A DNA stretch of 26,510 nt from JBEKJU01 sp050011095 (GCA_050011095.1 JBEKJU010000018.1:1-26510), one strand, 5' to 3'; positions 15,010 to 22,912 are shown, counted from the stretch's first letter. A program made the numbers and translations. Notes: a model not told the origin generated them from the sequence alone.

Positions 15010-15033
15010 GGGGGGGCTTCCCCCCCTTTTTTT
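15010..15033 (+). terminator. Intrinsic terminator after pilA
   Basis: Seven G (15010-15016), a CTT loop and seven C (15020-15026) form a perfect stem, followed by seven T (15027-15033). It separates the abundant pilin message from pilD. Confidence 0.95.
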
Positions 15034-15098
15034 CTTTATCGAAAAAGGGCTTGCCTTTCTCCACTTGTATAGCTTAGCATCTATGTGATTGTGATCCG

Positions 15099-15890
15099 AT
15101 GAGCGATGCATTTCCTTCTCATGTTATTATCGATGCGCTCTTTTTTGTCCTGGGCGCAATTTTCGGCAGCTTTCTCAATGTCTGCATCTACCGCATCCCC
15201 CGCGAGACGTCGATCGTCCGTCCCGGCTCCCGATGCCCTGGCTGCGGCACGCCGATATCCTTCTATCACAATATCCCGCTCATCAGCTATGTGGTCCTGG
15301 GCGGCCGCTGCAGGTCCTGCGGTCAGGCGATCCCCCTCAGATATCCCCTGGTGGAGTTGATAACGGCGGCAATTTTCGTTGTCTTTTACCGGCTTTTGGA
15401 CCTGTCTTTGGACTTGCCCGTCTTACTCGTTTTCGCGTGCCTCCTCGTCGTCATATCCTTCATCGACCTGGAGTTTCTGATAATCCCCGATACGCTGAGC
15501 CTCGGCGGGCTTCTTCTCGGGGTAGCCGTCTCGTTTTTCAGGTCCTCTTTCAGCTACGTCGACTCTCTTTTGGGCGTGCTCGTGGGAGCGGGCGTGCTCT
15601 TCGCCATCGCGAAATCCTATGAGCTTGTGAGAAAACAGGAGGGCATGGGCGGCGGCGACATAAAGCTTCTTGGCATGATAGGCGCTTTTTGCGGGTGGAA
15701 GGGTGTCGTTTTTTCCCTGGTTTCCGGCTCTGTCGCCGGCACCGTGGTCGGCATCCCTTTAATGCTCATCAAGGGCGGAGGCACGAAGTACGCAATTCCC
15801 TTCGGCCCCTTTCTCTCCCTTGGCGCGCTCCTCTATGTAGTTGCGGGCGATGACCTCATCCGCCTGTGCCTCAGCCTTGTGGCAAGGTGA
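15099..15890 (+). CDS. pilD: Prepilin peptidase / N-methyltransferase
   Basis: An inner-membrane aspartic protease that cleaves prepilin leaders and methylates the new N-terminus. The 263-residue protein has about eight membrane segments. The N-terminal cytoplasmic loop holds the tetracysteine zinc site C46-C49 and C71-C74 (CPGCG, CRSCG), which goes with bifunctional enzymes. The catalytic aspartates are D123 in SFIDLEFLIIPD and D187 in GMGGGDIKLL. Length is normal for the family. It follows pilA after the terminator, so it needs its own promoter, which is not obvious in the 65 bp between; the ribosome-binding site is also weak. It serves PilA and probably minor pilins encoded elsewhere. Confidence 0.96.
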   Translation: MSDAFPSHVIIDALFFVLGAIFGSFLNVCIYRIPRETSIVRPGSRCPGCGTPISFYHNIPLISYVVLGGRCRSCGQAIPLRYPLVELITAAIFVVFYRLLDLSLDLPVLLVFACLLVVISFIDLEFLIIPDTLSLGGLLLGVAVSFFRSSFSYVDSLLGVLVGAGVLFAIAKSYELVRKQEGMGGGDIKLLGMIGAFCGWKGVVFSLVSGSVAGTVVGIPLMLIKGGGTKYAIPFGPFLSLGALLYVVAGDDLIRLCLSLVAR

Positions 15891-15964
15891 AAAAAACGGA
15901 TATCGTCAATACTGCGACCTGAAAGGCATTTTGGCCGATAGCGGATAAAGAGGGATGGAGACGC

Positions 15965-16045
15965 ATGAAAATTCAGGTTGCCAACACCTGGGGAAACGTG
16001 ATAAGACGCTGTGGGACAACGTCCTACCCATGGAGTGAAGGATAA
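15965..16045 (+). CDS. Possible 26-residue leader ORF before pilM
   Basis: A short frame from ATG 15965 to TAA 16045 encodes 26 residues beginning MKIQVANTWG. GGAG at about 15956-15959 is a suitable ribosome-binding site. It lies in the 222-bp gap between pilD and pilM, overlaps a CAGGT/ACCTG hairpin, and ends just upstream of another hairpin. It has no recognised family. It could be a leader peptide controlling the pilMNOPQ operon, or chance. Coding status is unproven. Confidence 0.25.
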   Translation: MKIQVANTWGNVIRRCGTTSYPWSEG

Positions 16046-16051
16046 GCGGAC

Positions 16052-16084
16052 GAGAGGGTTTCCGGGACTCTTCGGCACCCTCTT
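16052..16084 (+). other. Leader hairpin upstream of pilM
   Basis: GAGAGGGT (16052-16059) pairs with ACCCTCTT (16077-16084), the last pair G-T. Inside, CCG and CGG make a second short stem. Only TTTC follows, so terminator strength would be low. It ends about 28 bases before the pilM start and may affect read-through or translation of the pilus operon. Confidence 0.4.
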
Positions 16085-16112
16085 TCGACGATGCGGACAA
16101 GAGAGGGCCTGT

Positions 16113-17228
16113 ATGGCAGCACCGGCTGACGTGACGTGGCGCGTGAGGGAGATGGCGGGCAGATTTTTAGGCAGGTTCGGCTCCCTTCAGACGCTCAGCC
16201 TCGGGAGGAACCGCCAGGTTCTGGGAGTGGACATCGGGACCACCTCCATAAAGGTCTGCCTTCTCAAGAAGACGAAAGAAGGGGGCCTGGCCGTGTCTCG
16301 ATCGGCGTTCAGGTCTTACGATCAGGACCTGCTTCACGATGGGAACATCATAGATCGGGCCCTCGTTGCCAGGGAGTTGAGAAGCCTCCTCGACGCGCAC
16401 GCGATCTCGGCGAGATACGCCTCCTCAGCCCTTTCAAGCTACAGCGTGATCACCAAAAGGGTTACCATGCCCTTCCTCGAAAAGGCGGCCCTCGAAAGCG
16501 CGGTCAGGCTGGAGGTTGAAAATATCATCCCCTTTCCCCTGAAGGATATCTATTACAGCTATTGCATCATGGGCGCGGACGAAGAGAGGGAACGGATGAT
16601 AAACCTCCTTATCGTGGCCGCGAAAAGGGAAATCGTAGAGGGATACGTGAAGACATTCGAGCAGGCCGGGCTGAACCTGTCCGTCCTCGACGTCGATATT
16701 TTCGCCATCACGAACCTCATCGAGGGGATATGCGGGCCGACGGGCTATTCCATCCTGGCGGCGGACATCGGCGCGTCGGTAACGAACATTGCCATCGTGA
16801 AGGGGGAAAATATCGAATTCACGAGGGAGATACTGATAGGGGGAAAATACGTGACGGCCGAGATCGCCAAGCAGCGGAAATTGAGCCCCAGGGAGGCTGA
16901 AGAGAAAAAGCTGCGGGCGGACGATGATGTGGCCGAGGCGCTCCAGGATTTTGTGTCGAACATCTCTTCCGAGATCAACAGAACCATCAACTTTTACGTG
17001 GCCACAAAACCCCGGGAGACGGTAGGCAGGATATACCTTACGGGGGGTTCTTCCCTTGTCCCCGGAATCGCAAAGCAGATCGAAGGCGACACGGGCATCG
17101 CCGTCGAGTTCCTCGATCCGTTCCTTTATCCGGGCGCATCCGGCACCGTGGAGATGGAGGAAGACAGGAAATTCTTTATGCCCGTGGCTTTCTACCTGTC
17201 AGCGAGGAGGGACGAAGGGACCTCATGA
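16113..17228 (+). CDS. pilM: Type IV pilus assembly protein PilM, actin-like ATPase
   Basis: A cytoplasmic actin-fold protein that binds the N-terminus of PilN and starts the alignment complex across the envelope. Visible are the phosphate-1 motif VDIGTTSIK (D40 onward), the EVENIIPFPL segment typical of PilM, the phosphate-2 motif AADIGASVTNIAIV and the adenosine motif YLTGGSSLVPG. The open frame extends to ATG 16011. ATG 16113 has GAGAGGG at 16101-16107 and gives 371 residues; ATG 16152 would give a tail closer to most PilM proteins but has poor ribosome-binding spacing. The stop overlaps the pilN start by 4 bp (ATGA). It heads the pilM-N-O-P-Q operon. Confidence 0.93.
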   Translation: MAAPADVTWRVREMAGRFLGRFGSLQTLSLGRNRQVLGVDIGTTSIKVCLLKKTKEGGLAVSRSAFRSYDQDLLHDGNIIDRALVARELRSLLDAHAISARYASSALSSYSVITKRVTMPFLEKAALESAVRLEVENIIPFPLKDIYYSYCIMGADEERERMINLLIVAAKREIVEGYVKTFEQAGLNLSVLDVDIFAITNLIEGICGPTGYSILAADIGASVTNIAIVKGENIEFTREILIGGKYVTAEIAKQRKLSPREAEEKKLRADDDVAEALQDFVSNISSEINRTINFYVATKPRETVGRIYLTGGSSLVPGIAKQIEGDTGIAVEFLDPFLYPGASGTVEMEEDRKFFMPVAFYLSARRDEGTS

Positions 17229-17761
17229 TAAAGATAAACCTTCTCCCGAAGAAGGAGTATGGGAAAAGGGAATTCGACGCGGATATCTCCATCCTCGTCG
17301 TGATCCTCGTTCTCACCTTCGCCCTCGTCGGCGGCATCTACCTTAAGAACAGCAGGGACGTGTCGCGCATGCGCGCCGAAATGGCGGACCTGGACAGGCA
17401 GCGCGAATCGCTCCGGGGTGTATATAAGGAATTTGCGGACATCGAAAAACAAAAGAAGGAACTGGCCGCGAGAATTGCCGTGATAGACAGGATCAGAGAG
17501 GGTAGGGCGCTCGCGCCGAGAATGCTCTACGACCTTTCATCGCTCATGACGGACAATCTATGGCTCAAGAAGCTGCGCAAGGATGACTCCAAATTAGATA
17601 TCGAGGGCAGGTCAACCGATAATGAGTCGATTTGCTCCTTTGTGGAGGGCCTGTCCAGGCTCTCCTACATGAAGGATGTCGAGCTGAAGAGCGTGGAAGA
17701 CGTGGCCGAAAGCGGCACGACGGTGAAGAAGTTTCTTGTCGAGGGTATGGTGTCGTCATGA
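17225..17761 (+). CDS. pilN: Type IV pilus inner-membrane protein PilN
   Basis: A 178-residue bitopic inner-membrane protein. The cytoplasmic N-terminus MIKINLLP is the conserved PilN motif that docks in PilM. A membrane helix (about 21-41) is followed by a periplasmic coiled coil (about 45-90) and a small ferredoxin-like domain. PilN dimerises with PilO to form the periplasmic alignment ring. It overlaps pilM and pilO by 4 bp each, consistent with stoichiometric coupled translation. Confidence 0.93.
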   Translation: MIKINLLPKKEYGKREFDADISILVVILVLTFALVGGIYLKNSRDVSRMRAEMADLDRQRESLRGVYKEFADIEKQKKELAARIAVIDRIREGRALAPRMLYDLSSLMTDNLWLKKLRKDDSKLDIEGRSTDNESICSFVEGLSRLSYMKDVELKSVEDVAESGTTVKKFLVEGMVSS

Positions 17762-18393
17762 ACCTCGGTATGGACCTGACGCTAAAGGGGCTCACGATTC
17801 CGAAAAAATACAGGATCGCCTTGATGCTTCTTTTACCTGCGCTCATCATCGCTGGGGCCTATTTCCTCCTGTTCAACACCCAGCTTGAGAACAAGTCGAG
17901 GCTTAGGGCGGACATAGATACCGCACGGCAGGAACTGGCCAGGATAACCGCGATGAGAAACAACATGGGAAAGGCGCGTCAGGATTACGCCAGACTCAAA
18001 GATGATCTCCAGGAGAAATTGAGGCAGATGCCGGAGGAAAAGGAGGTGCCGAACCTCCTCAGGCAAGTCTCCCTTGCCGCCCAGGAGACGAAGACACGGA
18101 TGAAATATTTTGCCCCGAAAGAACAGAAGGCCCAGGGCTTTTACTGGGAATTACCGTTTGAGATGAAATATAGCGCACCCTATCACAGCATCGGTTACTT
18201 TTTCGATGGTATCCGAAGGCTCGAAAGAATTGTACACGTCACCAGCTTTTCTCTGGAGGCCAAAGAGGTGGGTCAGAAGGTCATCCTCGAAGGTTCCTGC
18301 CTGGCGAAAACGTATGTCTTCATGAAAGAGCCGGAGAAGGAAAAGGCGAAACAGAAAACAAAGGAGGAAAAGAATGTGCCGGGGAAGATCTAG
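17758..18393 (+). CDS. pilO: Type IV pilus inner-membrane protein PilO
   Basis: A 211-residue partner of PilN with the same layout: short cytoplasmic tail (NLGMDLTLKGLTIPKKYR), one membrane helix (about 22-40), periplasmic coiled coil (about 45-100) and a ferredoxin-like domain (about 105-195). The last 20 residues are very rich in Lys and Glu. The open frame reaches back into pilN, but ATG 17758 overlaps the pilN stop as ATGA and gives the right protein. Its 3' end overlaps pilP by 20 bp. It belongs to the PilMNOP alignment complex that links the motor to the secretin. Confidence 0.92.
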   Translation: MNLGMDLTLKGLTIPKKYRIALMLLLPALIIAGAYFLLFNTQLENKSRLRADIDTARQELARITAMRNNMGKARQDYARLKDDLQEKLRQMPEEKEVPNLLRQVSLAAQETKTRMKYFAPKEQKAQGFYWELPFEMKYSAPYHSIGYFFDGIRRLERIVHVTSFSLEAKEVGQKVILEGSCLAKTYVFMKEPEKEKAKQKTKEEKNVPGKI

Positions 18394-18832
18394 GTTCCTT
18401 CCCGCGATGGTGCTCCTTTCTGTTGTTTCTCTTCCCCTTGCTCTTCCCTTTTCCGTGCATTCCGAGGAAGGGCAGGCGGCAAAGGGTGTGCAGCCGCAGC
18501 CTGTGAAGGACGATTTCGCCTACACCTCTCAGGACAGAAGAGACCCCTTCGAGCCCGTCTATCTCTTGAGAAAGGCGAAACACAAGTTTGACCGGCCGGA
18601 CGAAAGGGTCGGCTATGAGCTTGAAGAGCTGAAATTTGTGGGGGTGATTAAGTCAGGGGCTGTGAGGTTCGCCATGATGGAGGACGTGCAGGGAAAAGGC
18701 CTGCTCTTTAAGCAGGGCGATTTTCTCAACAAGAATCTCTGGGTTTCCGATATCCTGGAAGACAAGGTGATCCTCGCTCACAAGCTGAGAAACGATATTC
18801 GGAAGATATCAATAGATATTCCGCGAAAATAG
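18374..18832 (+). CDS. pilP: Type IV pilus assembly protein PilP
   Basis: A 152-residue periplasmic protein that bridges PilN/PilO and the secretin PilQ. Conserved PilP features are the RDPFEPV motif at about 55-61, through which PilP contacts PilO, and the C-terminal beta-sandwich (about 80-150) with LKFVGVIKSG and the KQGDFL turn. Unlike Pseudomonas PilP it is not an obvious lipoprotein: the signal peptide (to about residue 30) has no lipobox cysteine. AAGGAGG at 18361-18367 sets ATG 18374 inside the end of pilO. Only 12 bp separate its stop from pilQ. Confidence 0.9.
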   Translation: MCRGRSRFLPAMVLLSVVSLPLALPFSVHSEEGQAAKGVQPQPVKDDFAYTSQDRRDPFEPVYLLRKAKHKFDRPDERVGYELEELKFVGVIKSGAVRFAMMEDVQGKGLLFKQGDFLNKNLWVSDILEDKVILAHKLRNDIRKISIDIPRK

Positions 18833-18844
18833 GAAGGGTGAAAC

Positions 18845-20329
18845 ATGAAAAAGGTTGTGCTCCTGCTCTTTTTTGCCGTTCTTATCACACCGCTGGTCTG
18901 CCTGGGCCAGCAGGATCGAAGGGTTTCTCCGAAAATATCCTTCGACTTTATCGACGCGGATATCAGGAATGTCCTCCGGGCGCTTGCGGAGGTGTCTAAG
19001 AAGAACATGGTGATCTCCGATGACGTGAAGGGCAAGGTTACCATCAAGCTGGAAAACGTCTCCTATGACGACGCCCTCGATGCGGTCCTCCGCAACAACG
19101 ATCTGGCAAAGGTGGAAGACGAAACGGTAATCAGGGTCATGACGGCGAAGAAACTCCAGGACGAGAACGACAGGGATACGAAGTACAGGCTCGAATTCCT
19201 CAGGGAAAGGGAGGCGCGGCAGAAGCTGGAGCAGGAGATCGTCACGGAGACGGTCTATGTCAATTACGCCGATGTGACGGACGTGGTGAAGATGATAAAG
19301 GGCGAGGCTCCGTCGACGGCAAGGGACGACATCCCGCAGGGCCAGGCGGCGATGGGCCCAGAACCGGTCGGTCCGGAGAAGACGAAGGGGCTCCTAACGC
19401 CTGCCGGCCAGGTGACGACCGTCAAGTGGGACAACGCGATCATCATCAAGGACACGAAGGACAGCGTGGCTAATGTGGTGAGGCTTATAAAGGAGCATGA
19501 CGTACAACCGGAGCAGATACAGATCGCGGCCCGCATTGTCCTGGCGACGTCCACGTTTTCAAAGGAGCTGGGTATCCAGTGGGGCGCCTCCTACAATACC
19601 AAGATAAGGGGCGAAACCGTAGGGACAGCGGGAGCCAGGCAGGTGACGGGAGATTCCAGCTCGACGACCTATACGGCCCCCACGGGAAACCTAGGTATTA
19701 GGAACGGCGTCGTCTCCTTTCCCTACAACGTGAATCTTCCCGCGGCCATGGGACAGGGGCAGGGGGGGTCTATGGGCATATACTTGGGAAGCCTCACCGA
19801 TTCCCTTCAACTGGACGTGGTTCTTTCGGCCCTGGAGGCCCAGGACAAGGGCAAGGTGATATCAAGCCCGAAGGTCATCACGTCAGACAACCACGTGGCC
19901 CGGATCACGCAGGGAACGGAAATCCCTTATCAGAGCTCCTCGGCACAGCTCGGCACGAACACCATGTTCAAGCTCGCCGTGATGGAGATCGAAGTGACGC
20001 CCCATATTATAAAGGACGGCAATATCAGATTGAAGATCAGGGCGAAGGATGATGAGCCGGATTTCGACCCACGATTTACCGTTCCTGCCGTCACCAAGCG
20101 GGAGGCCGTTACCGAGCTGCTTGTGAAGGACGGGGAGACAGTGGTGCTGGGAGGCATCTTCGAGGTGACGCTGGACGACAGCACGTCAGGCATTCCCTTC
20201 CTGAAGGATATCCCGTGGCTCGGCTCGCTCTTCAAGCACACGGGCAAGACCGACAACAAGGCCGAACTCCTCATATTCGTGACTCCCACTCTCTTAAAAA
20301 ACCTTTATACGGAGAAGACGGATAAATGA
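18845..20329 (+). CDS. pilQ: Type IV pilus secretin PilQ, compact form
   Basis: The outer-membrane channel through which the pilus exits. After a signal peptide (about 1-21) come an STN/N0 domain (about 28-105), one N1-type KH domain split by a Pro/Gly-rich insert (about 135-225), and the secretin core (about 235-485) with VISSPKVITSDNHVARITQGTEIPY and a VLGGIFE beta-lip region; GIPFLKDIPWLGSLFK is the classic signature. At 494 residues it is shorter than most PilQ (about 700-900) because peptidoglycan-binding AMIN domains are absent. Its stop overlaps the start of the next gene as ATGA. Piloting and ring factors must therefore be encoded elsewhere or by that next gene. Confidence 0.95.
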   Translation: MKKVVLLLFFAVLITPLVCLGQQDRRVSPKISFDFIDADIRNVLRALAEVSKKNMVISDDVKGKVTIKLENVSYDDALDAVLRNNDLAKVEDETVIRVMTAKKLQDENDRDTKYRLEFLREREARQKLEQEIVTETVYVNYADVTDVVKMIKGEAPSTARDDIPQGQAAMGPEPVGPEKTKGLLTPAGQVTTVKWDNAIIIKDTKDSVANVVRLIKEHDVQPEQIQIAARIVLATSTFSKELGIQWGASYNTKIRGETVGTAGARQVTGDSSSTTYTAPTGNLGIRNGVVSFPYNVNLPAAMGQGQGGSMGIYLGSLTDSLQLDVVLSALEAQDKGKVISSPKVITSDNHVARITQGTEIPYQSSSAQLGTNTMFKLAVMEIEVTPHIIKDGNIRLKIRAKDDEPDFDPRFTVPAVTKREAVTELLVKDGETVVLGGIFEVTLDDSTSGIPFLKDIPWLGSLFKHTGKTDNKAELLIFVTPTLLKNLYTEKTDK

Positions 20330-21618
20330 AGAATCCATGGACCCTGATCCTTGCGGTAACCCTTCTTGGAGCGCAATGCTGCCCGTGCCTCGCCGCCGGC
20401 CCTGTTCAGGGGGTGATCGTCCCCCTGTCGAACGAAAGGATGACTGTTGTTAACGGCGACAAGGCCGTGGCTACGGTGGGTCAGAAAGACGGGATCATCA
20501 AGGGAGACATCGGCTCCGTGACGCCTGACAGGAACGGCGCACCGTACAATGAGATCGGCCGGTGCGCGGTAATGAGCAGCACCTACCAATCGAGTGTTGT
20601 CGAGATCACGAAGGAGAGCAAGGAGATCGACACCGGCGCCTTCGTCTTTTTTGACCCTGTGACGCATACCGATGAGACCCTTTACCCCGTTACCATCGCG
20701 GCCCTTGCGTATATCGTCGAGCCCTACGAGCCGAGCAAGCGCCTGAAGGTGTGTCTCTACGGGATATTCGACGACAAGAACTTCATTACGGGGTTTTCCG
20801 ATCAGGTCATGCAGGAGTTCGGCTACGTCTTTGCCCAGAAGAAGCGCATCAATATCGTCGATAGAGCGGCGCTCAAAGACCTTGTATTCTATCCGGGCAG
20901 CGACGGCCGAATGGTGAAGTTTGTGCAGGACACCATGAAAAGGGCCGACATAGATGTGCTCGTGACCGGCAGATATAGGCTCGCCGAGAAAGGGATAGAG
21001 CTGACCGTCGAGGCTATAGGCAGGGATGAAAGCCCCAGGGCCGCCCGATTCTTCTTTCCTCTGGATGAGAAATACACCCGATCGCTCACCACTGTCGTGC
21101 TCACCCCTCAGGAGCCAACCAGGATCGAGTCGTCCACGTGCCTCCTCACGCTGAAAATGACGCCCTTCGAGCCGCACAAGGATGAAAGGGCGCATGTGAT
21201 ACGCTTTGAGTCGGGTGATAACGTCATGGTCGAGAGGACCTTGAAGCGGATCGAGTTCAATCTCGTCAACCCGGTAGAGGTAAAGGCACGGATAGATGAC
21301 GAGGCAATAACCCTTTCCGACAAAGAGGGACAGACGGTCACGCTGCCAAACGGCGTCCACCGGATAGTGGTTTCCTTCAGGCGGGGTTATTATTTCAATG
21401 AGTCACTCCTCTACACATCGCGACAGGAGGTAAGGCGGGAGGCGCTCCTCGACCTCAGCAAGCCGAACAGTCTCGTTATCGACATCCAGCTTAACCCGAT
21501 CTTCGGTGCGGAATCGATTGGCCTCGACGTATACCGGCGCGCAGCCACGCGCCGACAGGTGATCAAACCGATATACCGGGTGCAGTCCGAAAAAAGCATC
21601 GAGGTGTTCAAGGATTGA
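20326..21618 (+). CDS. Secreted protein with FlgT-C-like and FlgO/CsgG-like regions, coupled to pilQ
   Basis: A 430-residue exported protein I cannot assign to a named family. A signal peptide (1 to about 24) contains three cysteines but no proper lipobox. Residues 26-111 follow the pattern of the FlgT C-terminal domain: a strand, then a VGQKDGIIKGD turn, IGRCAVMSS, and IDTGAFVFF. Residues 138-247 resemble the FlgO/CsgG/TolB-N alpha-beta fold, with INIVDRAALKDL followed by ADIDVLVTGRYRL and a strand ELTVEAIG. Residues 250-430 are beta-rich without a recognised match. FlgT and FlgO are outer-membrane ring parts of Vibrio flagellar motors. The ATGA overlap with pilQ ties its synthesis to the secretin, so a ring or stabiliser role in the pilus is my inference. 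The domain assignments rest on pattern recognition only. Confidence 0.75.
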   Translation: MKNPWTLILAVTLLGAQCCPCLAAGPVQGVIVPLSNERMTVVNGDKAVATVGQKDGIIKGDIGSVTPDRNGAPYNEIGRCAVMSSTYQSSVVEITKESKEIDTGAFVFFDPVTHTDETLYPVTIAALAYIVEPYEPSKRLKVCLYGIFDDKNFITGFSDQVMQEFGYVFAQKKRINIVDRAALKDLVFYPGSDGRMVKFVQDTMKRADIDVLVTGRYRLAEKGIELTVEAIGRDESPRAARFFFPLDEKYTRSLTTVVLTPQEPTRIESSTCLLTLKMTPFEPHKDERAHVIRFESGDNVMVERTLKRIEFNLVNPVEVKARIDDEAITLSDKEGQTVTLPNGVHRIVVSFRRGYYFNESLLYTSRQEVRREALLDLSKPNSLVIDIQLNPIFGAESIGLDVYRRAATRRQVIKPIYRVQSEKSIEVFKD

Positions 21619-21674
21619 TATCGATCGCTTTTCGAAGGCATCCACCCGCGCCTTCGGCGCGCCGACCCGCTTCG

Positions 21675-21775
21675 CGGCCGCGGACGAGTGAAAAAATCGC
21701 CCTTTTGCCGTCTCTCGGCGGAATGACGGAAAATAGTCGCCATTTATTTTTTTCACCCGTTCTGCCCCGCGGCCG
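21675..21775. repeat. 101-bp nested imperfect palindrome
   Basis: Three pairs of complementary arms are nested in the gap between two plus-strand genes. The outer pair is CGGCCGCGG (21675-21683) with CCGCGGCCG (21767-21775), the middle pair GTGAAAAAA (21688-21696) with TTTTTTCAC (21748-21756), and the inner pair TTTTGCCGTC (21703-21712) with GACGGAAAA (21725-21733), which has one bulged G. Two smaller hairpins (GCGCC/GGCGC and CCGC/GCGG) lie just upstream. This looks like one extended stem-loop, either a REP/MITE-type intergenic element or a transcript-end structure. Confidence 0.7.
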
Positions 21776-21796
21776 TCGACGTTCATGGTAATCACT

Positions 21797-22558
21797 ATGG
21801 CACAGGAAAGACTCGCCAAATTTCTTGCGCGCTCCGGCGCGGGGTCGAGGCGAAAATCAGAGGACATCATACGGTCGGGCAGGGTAACGGTCAACGGCAT
21901 CGCCGTGAACGATCCGTCCCATACGGTCGACCCCGCGATCGAGATCGTTACCCTCGATGGTACCCCCATCCTGCCCGCGGCAAAACGTTACTATATTGCC
22001 CTCTACAAGCCCATCGGCTACCTCTCCGACCTCGCCGATATCAAGGGCAAAAGCAGGCCCCTCGCGAGGCGGCTCATAGACCTGGATGCACCGCTTTTCC
22101 CCGTGGGCCGGCTCGACTACAACTCGGAAGGTCTAATAATCTTCACGAACGACGGCGATTTTGCCAACATGGTAATGCACCCCAGGTATGAGGTCGAGAA
22201 GGAGTATCACGTAAAGCTTTCCGGCGCCCTCACTGCCCACGACCTGAGGCGCATGGCCTCGGGCCTTTCCTTCGAGGGGCACACCTACCGCTTCAAGACG
22301 ATCACGCCCCTCAAAAGCACCGACAAAAACACGTGGTACAAGGTCGTGGTGGCAGAGGGAAAATACCACCACATAAGGAAGATCGCCGAGGCCGTCTCCC
22401 ATCCGGTCCTGAGGCTCCGCCGCGTCCGCATCGATGGCATCACCCTGGGTCACCTCAAACCCGGTCAGTGGACACGGATCCACCCTCGGGAAATCGGCCG
22501 GCTGTTACCGGCCAGCCACGATACTCGGACAGGCGACCCCAAGGGAGTGCATCCATGA
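21797..22558 (+). CDS. RsuA/RluB-family rRNA pseudouridine synthase
   Basis: Converts specific uridines of rRNA to pseudouridine. An N-terminal S4 RNA-binding domain (about 2-60, ERLAKFLARSGAGSRRKSEDII) precedes the catalytic domain (about 65-240). Catalytic D107 lies in GRLDYNSEGLIIFTNDG. KEYHVKL, the IRKIAEAVSHPVLRLRRVRI block and GQWTRI complete the family pattern. The 253-residue length and basic tail fit RluB/RsuA proteins; which rRNA site is modified cannot be told. ATG 21785 is in frame, but ATG 21797 matches the usual N-terminus; neither has a Shine-Dalgarno sequence. Confidence 0.93.
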   Translation: MAQERLAKFLARSGAGSRRKSEDIIRSGRVTVNGIAVNDPSHTVDPAIEIVTLDGTPILPAAKRYYIALYKPIGYLSDLADIKGKSRPLARRLIDLDAPLFPVGRLDYNSEGLIIFTNDGDFANMVMHPRYEVEKEYHVKLSGALTAHDLRRMASGLSFEGHTYRFKTITPLKSTDKNTWYKVVVAEGKYHHIRKIAEAVSHPVLRLRRVRIDGITLGHLKPGQWTRIHPREIGRLLPASHDTRTGDPKGVHP

Positions 22559-22590
22559 CGCTTCGCGCCAACCCCCGGGGGATATTTTGA

Positions 22591-22620
22591 TTGACAGTAT
22601 CATGACCTTTTAGATAACAT
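22591..22620 (+). promoter_or_regulatory. Sigma-70 promoter of the ArsR-type gene
   Basis: TTGACA (22591-22596) and TAACAT (22615-22620) are 18 bp apart; the start would be about 22627, only some four bases before ATG 22631. TATCATG between the boxes also occurs, next to TTGACAG, upstream of the following gene, so it may be part of an operator. Confidence 0.55.
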
Positions 22621-22630
22621 AGTAGCGCCC

Positions 22631-22912
22631 ATGGAAAATACAAGTTATGCCAAGTGGGCCGATATCCTCAAAACAATCGGCCACCCTATACGCATCAAGA
22701 TAATCGAGACATTGCTGGAGGACGGCAAGTGCGTGAGCAACATATGGAACTGCCTCCATCTTCCGCAGTCGACGGTCTCCCAACACCTGTCTCTTCTTCG
22801 CGTGAAGGGCATCGTGCAGCACGAGCGTTTCGGGTCTAAGGTGAAGTACTCCATTTCGGACAGAAGAATCGGAGAAATCATCAAATTGATAAAGGCACGG
22901 GAGTTAACATAA
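22631..22912 (+). CDS. ArsR-family winged-helix repressor with two cysteines
   Basis: A 93-residue single-domain ArsR/SmtB-type regulator. WADILKTIGHPIRIKIIETLL is the conserved first part, and QSTVSQHLSLLRVKGIVQHERFGSKVKYSI holds the recognition helix and wing. C34 and C41 lie around the alpha-3 position where ArsR proteins often place metal- or redox-sensing thiols, but the CVC metal motif of ArsR itself is absent. The ligand could be a thiol-reactive molecule, sulfide species or a metal. No Shine-Dalgarno precedes the ATG. No metal-efflux or sulfur gene lies next to it, so the regulon is unknown. Confidence 0.88.
   Translation: MENTSYAKWADILKTIGHPIRIKIIETLLEDGKCVSNIWNCLHLPQSTVSQHLSLLRVKGIVQHERFGSKVKYSISDRRIGEIIKLIKARELT

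Noticed and set aside
15906..16100. 64-codon minus-strand frame in the pilD-pilM gap
   Set aside because: No ribosome-binding site or family; it is antisense to the structured leader.
15891..16112. GEMM-type cyclic-dinucleotide riboswitch before pilM
   Set aside because: The conserved GACGCAAAG core and GAAA-capped stem are missing, although AAGACGC and GGGGAAAC occur.
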